In this document: piece by piece, positions 16,101 through 28,100 of the stretch
Layout: each line of letters begins with the position of its first letter
How positions within the stretch are numbered: position 1 is the first letter of the stretch
Assembly (NCBI RefSeq): GCF_030704535.1
Contig: NC_081815.1
Coordinates: 2,557,001 to 2,621,000 of the forward strand
Direction: 5' to 3'
Source of the DNA: Vitis vinifera
Lineage: Eukaryota; Streptophyta; Magnoliopsida; Vitales; Vitaceae
Length of the DNA stretch: 64,000 bases
The notes under the pieces: model-generated
The model's input: the letters and a program-made list of their open reading frames with translations, nothing else
Database searches by the model: none
Told to the model about the DNA's origin: nothing
Position numbers and translations under genes: made by a program

Positions 16101-19100
16101 TTTAATATGCCATTCTCTTCCAAACAGCTCAATATTAGAATTTTACCTCTACTTTTCATCAGACAATATAATGTGAAAATTGATACAACACACTTTAGGA
16201 TAACAAATTTACAGCTAAATACTTTGTCATGCCACATCATATCTGCATTAAATCAAAATTTCAACTTAATGAAGCAAAATGTCTTAGAGGTACATGCTTG
16301 AGTATATACCTTGTCTGAAACCTAGTTGTTAGGAACAGCTGAAAAAGCTCATGCTCCAATTCGTCAGGTGAAAAATCAGTTGGCCTTTTACTAGGTACGT
16401 GTCTTGTTGAACGCTTACGCATCCAAGGTTCACTTGCTCTGAAATATTGCAATAGCTGGAGAGAATAGAATGCAGAGTGTTCAATCTTTAATGAATCTAA
16501 TGATGGTTAAAAGAAAAAACACTAGGAAATGTAACACAAATTTGGATTTGCAATGTTGAGAAAACATGGTTTATCATTGAGATATTCACACAATAATGCA
16601 AAAGCAAATTGAAAAATGTAGAAAAACATCAACAACATATGGAGAAAAAGTGAAAAGACAGACAGAGGCAAAATGGTTACAGATTTCTAAACACGAGGAA
16701 AGGACTTAGACGTATGCAAACAAATATAGGTTTATCCTGAACAGAGGAAAGTGAGAGACAGGACTGTTCTTCCAACCAAGGTAGATGACCAAATAGGCCA
16801 AGGTTACGCTAAAGATGATGATTCAATAAAATTCATCCAATGAAATATAATGGGAAACAAAGAATCCAATCAACATAATTACATCTTTTCAGGGAGGCCA
16901 CACTATGAATACCTCAAATAATGGAACAAGTGAAATGTTAAGAAAATGTAACTTCGGAAGTCAACAAACTTTATCCTAAGATCTTTGTCAAGATCATTTT
17001 CTTGCAAAAATTCCAAGAAAAAATTTGTCAAGATACTCTGTGTGAAACCAAGGTTTGGTTAATCTCGGTTTTGATGATAACAAAACAAGGTTTAGAACTA
17101 ATGATTATATTTCAAGTGTGATTAGGCAAGACGATTTCCAAAATGGCAATCACAAAGACAAATCAAGCCAAGGAGAAATCATAAAGAAGAAGACCACCTC
17201 AAAGAGAAGTTTTTTTTCAAGACCCAAGCTTCATAAGATCTCTTTGTAAGGTTGTTGGTGCACTAAAATTTTCATACATTACATTCTTTACTTATGCACC
17301 AAAATCATCCAAGAGTTATTTTGTTTTAAATTTTTTAAAAATTGGATGATTTCGTGTTTTCAACTAAAACCTTGTGTCAAATGTTTTCCAAACTTGTTTA
17401 AAAGGTTTTAAGTTGAAAAAGTTGGTTGTTGAGCTAAAAACGACTCAACCGGTTGAACCGGATGAGAAATTGGCTGACCCCCTAGCTCAACCGGTCAAGG
17501 GGTACAAAAAACCTTCTCTCTCTTCCAGAACGGTTGTTCAACCTGTCAAGATGTGAACAGTAACCGGTCGAAGTCAAACGGTCACCTTCCAAGTATTAAA
17601 TGCTAACAGTTAGTCAACTGGTCTAACCCCTAACGGCTAGTTTAATTGTTTTCTTCTATAAAAAGGCTCCAATTTTCATTGTTTCATAAGCTTAACCTTC
17701 CTAAACCTTTCTTGAATATATTTGAGTCTTGGAAGAGTGTTTTTGAGTGCACCATTGTTCTAAAACTTGCATATCTTTAGTGCATCATTCAATCCTAGTT
17801 TACTTGTATCATTTGAGCCTAAAGTTTTGTACTAGGATTTTGTGAAATTATTTGTATATCTTTGAGAGAAAGAATCTAAGTGTGAAGTATCACTGAGGAA
17901 TTCTCAAGTGTGGGGTATCATTTGAAAGGTTGTTCAAAAGTGAGGTATCTCTTGAGAAGTGTAAAGGGTGCTTGGAGCCAAAAGTTCAAGAGGGTGGATT
18001 GGAACCATAATCCAATTGTATTGCTTAAAGGCTTGGTTTGGAAGCCTTGAATTAGTGGAACCTCAAGCTTGGGATTGAAACTAGAGGAGAGTGGATGTAG
18101 GCCGGGTTGCGTTAAACCACTATAAAATCTTGTGTTTACATTCTCTCTTCCCTACTCTTTTAATTTATATGCAATTGTCTTTATATTGTTTTATTATATA
18201 CTTGCATATAATTTGTCTCTTACATTCACATAGTTTGAATTTGTAAAAAGAGACCATCACCCTTTTCACCCCTCCTTTAGGGTGATTACCTTAGATTGGA
18301 TTAGCCTAATTTTTCTAACACTCTTAAACAACCCCATAGATTAATCTAGCACAGAAAAAATCTTAACAATCTCCTGTGCCTAACTTGGTTTTTTAAGAAA
18401 AGCAATATGATCCTCAAAGTTTGCTTCTTCGAACCCATTTGATTGATTAATTTCATCTCTAATGAATCAAATTCACCCTTCTAGTCTTTGCAACCATCCA
18501 AACTTATGTACTGTTATCACCTTCCTTAGTTTATGCTGCCCTACTCTTCCCAAACATTGACATATTCCAATCTTTAATTTTAGCTTCAACAATTTCAGCA
18601 TAGGGGAAAAAAAGAAGAAAAAAAATCAGTTTCCCCAATTGAATCTTCAATTCTGAAATAAATTAATCAACTTTATTCCAACCTTCTAAATAAGGATCTT
18701 CACCTTATATTCCCAGACTAATGAGGTATAAGGGTGCTTTTAGCAGTGCTGCATTTATGAAGAATCAGAATATGACCTGAAGTTCAGTTTAAATCTCAAG
18801 TAAAGCCACCAGTAATCAATTCCACAACAAAGATTAAGAAGGTTATGCCTCCCAAAAATACATACCATGGCCAACTAAAAGGGGCATCTATAGGCTCTTT
18901 CCACAGGTTATTCCTAAATATTTGGTACCATAACACCTCCCCTAGAAAACCACATGAAAACTACCTCTCAAGATCCAAATAAATCCTCAAAGATCACTAA
19001 TTCACCCGCTCCAAACATTTCCCCCTAAGAGAATCTGCAGAGAGACCATGTACTCCTCTGCATATCAAGATTAGTACCATGCCAGTCCTTATTAAAAAAG

Positions 19101-22100
19101 AAGCTGCAAATTAATAGAGAGAATAACAACAAGTGCAATATTTTTTAGACTAACATAAGCTGACAAGCAGAACCCAATTCCCAGAAAATAAGTCTATAAA
19201 TTAGACTTTTCAAGTTGAATTTTGACCTAGATATATGATAGAACTAAGCAAAACTAAATGAACTAAAAGCTTCATTTACTTAGTAAGCCACTTACCTAAC
19301 TCGAAAAAGAACTATAAACCAGCACACTATGATGGATAGTCTGTAGTCTAATTATGTCAGGTAGCAAATGTTAATATTATATTACTAGGGTGATTGTCAA
19401 AATCTGTGTTATTATAGCAAATATAGTAAGACACGGAAATACCCTTCAGCTCTAGTCTTCCTAATCATTCACCTCAGTTCCTTGGTTCTGTATTTCTTAT
19501 TGAATCTAACCACTTCTACGCATAAATGAACTCTTAATAGGTTAACCTTAAACATGGACAATTGGTGCTTTATTGGTGCAGAAATTACGAACACTAGAAC
19601 AGGAATAATAGCAACAGAAATACTAATAAATACAGTTCTTAACATTTACACAAACAAATAATCAATCAACCAAAGAAATCAATTTGCAAAACTGCCAACC
19701 AGCGAGCTTCTCAAGAACAAAAATAGTGGGAACAGAAATACTAAAAAATACAGGTCCAGACTTCTTCACATAAACAATTGAACAAATAATCAATAATGCA
19801 ATTAAATTAACTTGTCAGCTGACAAGGCAAAACCACCAACCTGCTGGTTTCTCGAGACCCAGTACATGTCACCATCAAAATCACTGTTTGCCATTTCATC
19901 TGCTAATGATCGAGGGCCTTTAATGGGAAAAAATATGGCATATTTAGCATTTCCAACAAACTCTTCCAAGGCTTCCACATAAGTAGCATTTAAAACATGT
20001 ATATCTCCGAAGTGAAGACCAGGATGCTTGTATACCAACACCCTTCCCTGAACTTGTCCATGGTCACTACATATATTAGAAAATAAACTTCATTGAGATG
20101 CACAAATTGTGAGCCATAAAATTCTTTACAGTAATGAGATTATATATTTCTATCTTTGGAAACTGTAACTAAAAGAAAAAATGATTTGACAAAATATAGC
20201 TATTAGAAAATGGATTTTCAACAAAGTTGTAATTGTTTAGTAATCTTGATTTATCTTTTTCTTTACCAAGATGACCAAGGGTTACAATGAAACAAAAAAG
20301 GTAATATAGAAATATAATAACGCACAGAATGATGCAAACTTCATCACTTTTAAGCGTGCCAGTAGGATCAGCTGTCCCCATCAAATAGAAACAGTCATTG
20401 ACAGGAAGCTTTCCTACCCTTAACCCCTTCCTTTCCTCATTCACCATAAAAGATAAACAGTGATGCAAAAAGGGTTCATCAATAGGAATCCCAGATAAAA
20501 TCATTCTTGTGACAATGGAATCATCCATTTCACCAAATCGCAGGGAAACTGCAAGCATAAGAATAAAAGGAAAGCTATTAGGGGAGGTGTTGCTGGTATA
20601 AGAAGAAGAGAATGAGTAAAATAAATAGACACAGCAACACTAACACCAACACGCGGCTGAACCAGTTTTTGTAGAGAAAGAAGTTGATCGAGAAGATAGG
20701 ATAAAATGCAAAAAGCTGAGAAGGATTAACATTAAAAAATACCATTTGTATTCTAGAAAAGCAGGAAATAAACAAAATTCATTGCAACCTAAAAAGCCAT
20801 AAGATAGACAGTGAAGATCACCTCTTAATGCTGCACGCTTACTGGATTGGACACTCGGAGCATCTTCCAAGGCATCCTTTAGTAAATTCATAAAATATTC
20901 GTTTGGGACCCCTCCATAGCTTAGAAGTGCAATCAGATATTTTGACAAGTACGATCTCCTGGGTTGATTACTAGAAGATGAAGAATAAAAGTTCAAACAT
21001 GTTACCTTTAACAATATATAACCAAAGTCAAAAACATTGGCAGGGAATCTGGTTAATATTTTCTGATAAAATTATGTTCTAAAGCCAAATTTGCGAGTGG
21101 ATTGTATAAAAAAAATTGTATATAATGCCTATAGCATTGAAGGATAATTGAATCCAAAGATCAAATCCTATTACATTTATCATATGTAGTTCCATCATAA
21201 GTTGGTCAAGTTCAATCACATTAACCACTTTTGGTAAACAAAGCTTCAAATCATAAGCTATCCTGAAGATGTGGTTCAAATGATAATATACAATTGAAGC
21301 ATTCATTAAACACGTTTTATGGTTTCAAAATCAAGGGCTCATTGCAATATGTCATAATAACTAAGAAACTTATATTAGGTAGCATTCTTACTATATGAGG
21401 TAATAATGAATAATCTAGTTTCGCAAAACCACAGCAAACAAATAAAATTAAGTGTCAAATGATGGACACCTTGTTCCATTTATCTCCACTGAATTCACAG
21501 TTTGAGTATCTGAAAGTTTTGGATCTGTCTCAACCTTAATCATTGACGGTCGAATCTGAATTGTTCTGGGCGGAAGCTACAAAGATGTGGAAATGTCAAA
21601 TCTTTAAAATAGAACATATATTACATATAAGTCATAATAGAAAGAACAAAGAACCAAACACAATACTAAAAAATACAAAATGAACTAAAAAACAATCTAA
21701 CGAGAAAAGGAAAGAAAATGAAAATAGAACTAAGGACTGACAACTATAACTCAAAAGTCACATGGATTTTTTATAACAACAGAGTAGCAATAAAACAACC
21801 ATCACAAACTTTTACCTTAAAAGCAATGTGCGCAGTTGATAATAACTTCCCCACCAACTCACAAAATATATATATATATATATATATATCAACAAGATTT
21901 ACATTATATGGCAGATTGCTCAACTCGTCTACAACTGTAGATGTTCTACTAAGGTTTTAGAAGAATGGAAAAAAATTTAAGTCACACCAAGAGGCTATTG
22001 TCCCCACCTGAAGAATAGAAAAGGAATTATGAAATATTGTACAGCTGTAAGCCCCTTTACAATTAGTATTTTATAAATTATTAGCCCCAAAATCCATAAA

Positions 22101-25100
22101 TCATCAAGAAACCAACTTGCTTCCTTAATAGTTGAAGAATATTTGGTAATATTAAATAAATAACTAGCTCAAATATGTCTATCAAATAGAATATTCAGTA
22201 ATATTATTATATATACACATGTACCATTTTTTTTTCAGGCAAATAAAGAAATTATATGAACAGTGCCAAAGTATAGAAGTCATATACAGAGGTCACCAAA
22301 AAGTAAAACACAAAAGAAAGGGCAATAAAAACAAAAGCCCCTTTCATAAGGACCCTAACTAATCTATAAAATCTATCATGGTTAGTAATCTCCCAACCAT
22401 AAACACCCTAACCCACAATGAAAGGTTACAAAGAAATGTAAGTTTTAACGCTTGATCAGACATTTCTTTGCTTTCAAAAGATCTTCGGTTCCCCCCCCCC
22501 CATAATGTCCAAAATACAAACAACACGACAACCCTTTAAACCATTTTTCGTTTTTTTGCCCGAAAAAGCACCATGCCATCGGTAGAATATGAAGAATTGG
22601 AAGAAGAATAAATTTATTTCTTGATTTTTAATCTATACAGAGACCCACATATTTATGCAAATATTTTTGGCTTAAGAAGGCAAATAAGGGGATAGTGGAA
22701 ATACACAAATGTAAAACAAGAATTTAAGACAGAGAGAGATGTGATGAAATCTAGACTCTATGTATCTTAATGAATAGTGGTAATACCTGTTTAGATTAAT
22801 TACCTATGTTCAGTAGAGTAATTTATTCTCTTCTTGGTGGAGTTGAAGTGGGGGAACTCCACCTAACACTTCATTCACACAGAGATCTTCGGTTCCCCCC
22901 CCCCATAATGTCCAAAATACAAACAACACGACAACCCTTTAAACCATTTTTCGTTTTTTTGCCCGAAAAAGCACCATGCCATCGGTAGAATATGAAGAAT
23001 TGGAAGAAGAATAAATTTATTTCTTGATTTTTAATCTATACAGAAACCCACATATTTATGCAAATATTTTTGGCTTAAGAAGGCAAATAAGGGGATAGTG
23101 GAAATACACAAATGTAAAACAAGAATTTAAGACAGAGAGAGATGTGATGAAATCTAGACTCTATGTATCTTAATGAATAGTGGTAATACCTGTTTAGATT
23201 AATTACCTATGTTCAGTAGAGTAATTTATTCTCTTCTTGGTGGAGTTGAAGTGGGGGAACTCCACCTAACACTTCATTCACACGGACTATCATTGAAATC
23301 ACACAAGTAGTAGAAGAGATTTTCCCCAAAGTAGCTTCACTAAGAAAGTAGACTTTAAGAAGAGGTCTTTAACCGCCAAAAAAGTGCAACTTGAACTTTA
23401 AAAGTTCTTCAATTCCTTTCTTTCCAAATGGTCCAAAACAAGCATAAAGAGGTTATATTCCAAAACAACTTTCTACTTTGAACCACAAAACTACCACACC
23501 ATCCTCACTTAGAAGGACCTAAGTCACCATGAATAAGGACGATATTATAGCCTAAAGATTGGACGCCCAGTTGGCAATGAAAGAGAAGATGATCACCTGG
23601 CTCTTCTTGTTGCTTGGATTAGTCCTTAAAGTTAGTGTTTATACACTTCATACAGTTTTTCCATGGTTCTGGTGTTAGAAAAAATCATTGTTGAGTAATT
23701 AATGACATGATGACTAAAATATCCCTACACAAGAACCTTTTGTTAAAACTTACATACCTATACTAAAAATTAAAGGCACAATGGAGGTCATTTTGCTTGA
23801 AAAGGAACTGTGATATATTGCATGCCGCTAATATAGATTACTAGTTTGTATAGTATACCTATTCTTCTTTTTTTCTTTTTCGACAAGCCACATGCATGAG
23901 AAGAGGGAACATGCTTTGCTTGTATAGGTACTCGAATCAACAAAAAATTATAGATAGCATATTGAAGTAGAAAAATCAAATTGTAGAAAAGACAAAATAA
24001 ACTCTCATCATCACTTGTATTTTCAACAAATGAAAATGGCAAAACACCATACCTTTCGATTGAGAAGCAATGTTCCCTTGACAGCACAACCATTGTTAAA
24101 CAATCGGCATTGAATCAGCAAAGGCTAAAAGAAAAAGAAATTGTATACAATTAAGTGCTAAAACAAAAACAAGTAAAAGTGGATGAAAATCCAAAAGCAC
24201 AAATGCAAGCATTGACGAATTATTAGATGCATGTACCGGTTCCCAAGTGTGAGTTTCTAAGCATCTCAACTCCGAAAATTTCCCCTCAAGTTCAACATTA
24301 CCAACAAGTCTCTAAAGAATTATCATTTAAGCAAATGTTAAGTTAGAAGCATAGGTCATTCATATGGAAGGTAAGAAGTCAACAGTGAAGCAAACAAGTG
24401 CAATGCAATCAATAGGTTTATTTCGAAGGGAATCAAAAGTCAGAAAGAAGAAATACAAACATGGAAAGCAGAAGGGAATACATCTAAAGCATGAGGTTGT
24501 CCTTCCAAATGCATCATACACACATGAATATGAAGCTACACCTATAATATACTCCATCTGATAGCCTAGAACTAGTCGAACCTAAACTTCCATTCAACAC
24601 TTTACCCTGATATAAAAACTATGGGATTTCACAGTATCACGAGAGTTAGGACAGGTAGTAAATCTGCACTCATGTGGACTTCTCTTTGTTTAACCCTAAA
24701 CCCATATAGGACTACTCTTGCCATTTCAACACAATTAAATGATTTGAAAATAGTACTAGTGCCCAAAAGTGTCCAAGTGTACCACAAATCCACAGCTAGA
24801 AATCATATAACAAGGATATTCCTATGCTAAAGGACTGAATTATGTAATTGACTAAAGAAATATATGCAAAGCATTGCCAAAAATCTGTAAGAAGATAAAT
24901 CTGTTCTTATTAAGTTAAAAGTATGCAAGAGAAAAATTGTTGGAAATCAAAACTTTGGTGTTTCTAAAACAATAAGTTCTCAATTTTAAAGATGATATGG
25001 GAATTTCATGTCATGTTTTGTACTTATTTCAGAGTCTATTTGGAGGATTTCTGATGTTGGATCATTTTAGATGCATTGTAAGGGAAGGAATTCACACATT

Positions 25101-28100
25101 TTGGAGACAAAGTGTAGCAACTCCATTATTATTTTAGGGTAAAAGCCATAATTTTTTTCTCTGAAGTATTTGTCATGATTGAGGATGTACTGCTATACGA
25201 GGTATACAATGAGCTAGATACTGTATCTTACTTAGATCTTTTTTCCAACTATTGCAAAATAATTTAGAAAGTACTTCAACAACTAAGAACTCCTATAAGT
25301 TCAAGGTTATCTAGAAAACTGGCGTTCTGAATATTAATGCTTACAAATGGCAAATAATGCTAAGGATAATGCCAGAGAAGTATTGCCTATCAAAATTTTA
25401 TGCATACTGAGTTCATGATTGGTAAAAAAAATTAATCCTTGTGACAACTTTCAATACATGAAGAATCTTAAACAGAAAGTTTGTTAAGTGAAAACATAAC
25501 GAGAATCACATACATCTGAATTTCCGTTATTCATGTACTTTCCTCTGCATAAATTATTTGGACACCTCAAAGCCAAGTCCTCTGATATAAAACCAGTACC
25601 ATCTGTAAGTATTAGAGGTTTCCAGTCCTCATCATATACAACATGGCCATCTTCATCCTGCAATTCACTTACACATGACCTTACATTGACTTGAAGAGGA
25701 GGCAGCTGAACTATTTCAGAAAAAGAAGGAAATATTATACCCGGCCTGGTTCATCATCAATCCTTTGAATGTTGACAGTTGAGAGATCGACATCTAACTT
25801 GACTGTCTTAGATAAAATAAGGGAAAACCTGAATTCCCAAATAAGAATATTACTTCCAAACTGCAAAAGAAAAACACTTGAGTATGACCTTCAGAAGGAT
25901 GTTCTTGGAATTACTAACCTAGCCATATATTTGGCCACACTGGAGACCATATGTGCATGCATAAAAATACACCTTGCTTCATGTACTGTCTTCCCAGATA
26001 AGGCACTAGACTCCATGAAAACAAAATAACATTTAACAGACGAAGTTGGGTTTTTTTTCTTCTCCTCTTTGCCACCATCTTTAAATACTGATCAATAACC
26101 AGATAGACGATAAATTGTGTTAAAATTCTTAAAAAGTTAGCTTTATAGTGCATAAGAGATGTTCAAGATATAAGAACATGAACTGACATGACAAGCAAAG
26201 CCAACATATAATGCAACACTCTGTTTTCAGAAGACATCTAGCTAATATGAGAGGAGGATCGAAACAGAGAAGATTAAAAGGCCAGACAGCAAAGATTTAG
26301 GAGTTTGGCAAAGTGAAACCACATTCTATGCCTAGAATCAATAGTCAACCTACTGCCAATACCATTGTAAACAACTCCCACTTTTTTATGCTCTCGGTAC
26401 TAGAAAATCAAAAGCAAAAATTCATTGAAACTAGGTAAACAGGTTAACGATCTGCTTCTTGCATCAAAATAATCACATACATACAATATGACCTTGGATG
26501 TGATTGGGCTGTTACTGTTGAAGGTTCTAGATGGGTAATTGTTGGTAATAAATAATAAATTCTCACAGAACTGGAGAAAAATAAATTAATTTTGTGGTGA
26601 CAGAAGGGAATGGGGTCTAAAAAATAGATAAAATGCATACAAAGAGGAAATGTGCTCATAATGCTAATGAACAAGCATAAAAACTGCAAAAAATTTACTA
26701 TCCACATTCTGCCTGTTTATCCAAAGGAATCTGGGTAATAATAATATCATAAGAGAAACAAACAAGACCATGATGAAAAAATATAAACTCACCAAAAAAT
26801 CGATATTGACGCAAACCAACAAAAATTCCCTCTCTTGCAATCTTGTTATAGGATGCATTAGAATCAGTAGAACAATTCAGTGAACTCCTGTCAGTCACAT
26901 CTTCTGCAAACTTCACAAGCAATATGTTCTCATCTCCTAAAACCCTTTGTAGGTGAGTTCTCGTCTTGTTTAGGTATGGACCCTGGATTTGAATGTCACT
27001 AATATTATGTCAAAGAAAATTTTTTAAAAGAGATAATATTAACAGTAAATCTTTTCATATTGTAAGCAAAAGAAATAAAATATCATAAAATGTATTGTTC
27101 TTTTTCTAAAAACATCTTACACACCAAAAAAAAAAAAAAACAATTCACCTCAAAGCCTATGACAATAACAAATGCTAACATCAAGTCCTATTTATTTTTA
27201 TTTTTTAGTAAAAGCTAGAATAGTTTGACATCATACACAAGATAGTAATGTTCAATTCCATGATCAAAAAATGGATTCTAATATTTTAGAGTCCATATGT
27301 CAAAGGACAATCTAGAAGAGAGCAAGGATGAAAATGTTGATATCGACAGAAATACAGGTGGTTCGATTTTATGGAAACATCAACACAAATATCTATAGTG
27401 ACATCAATATTGGTAAAAAATGAAAGAAATCATGAAATTGACCTTAAAACATGAAAATCTAGGATGAAACCTTGAGAAATAATAAAACAATTAATAGGGC
27501 ACAAATAAACTAGTTTTTTAACAAAATATATGACAAAATCAGTGTCATTCATCAGCAATATAATGTGTGTTGACAACAAACATGACTTTGAAACTGATAC
27601 ATTAAATAATGTATTACAAGTAAAAACTAAGTTCCATAATTTTTTATTAACACCTTAAGTAAAATTTACAAAATGTAAATAAATTTTGTTTAGAAAATAG
27701 AGTACGTAAGCTATAGACTAATTGCTCACATTCAAATTAAACAATACTTAAATTACATATTAAATAAGCTACAATTTACAAAAATACAATATCTCAATAA
27801 AACTCGTTACATAAGTAAGTAGACTATTGTACAATTAAATCAAATTAAGTAAACTAACAAAAAAAAAAATTTATAAATTCATAATTAATCAATCAAGATA
27901 ACAAGATTGGTAATTAGCCTTGATTATTCAATCAATAAATCCTTGATTATTAAATGCTTAAATTCAAGTTGGACAGCCTAAATTTATGAAAATGAGGGAG
28001 TGGAAGATGAAAAGAATTAAGAGGAGAATGAGTAAGGGGAGCCAAATGAAAGCAATGAGGTTGGTTTAAATGGGAGACAAATGATAGAGGGAGCTTATTT

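Noticed and set aside
22845..22880. TTGAAGTGGGGGAACTCC resembles part of miR395 (ends GGGGGAACTC) and lies in a short hairpin
   Set aside because: Several central bases of the microRNA are missing, the stem is only 9 bp, and the sequence sits in a duplicated, LINE-associated intron segment. Chance likeness is the simpler reading.
25829..25865. Stronger-looking acceptor TTTTGCAG for RDR exon 7
   Set aside because: Using it puts the exon in a frame that hits a stop, or inserts residues absent from the family. The acceptor ending ATTCAG just downstream gives YMARFSLILSK.
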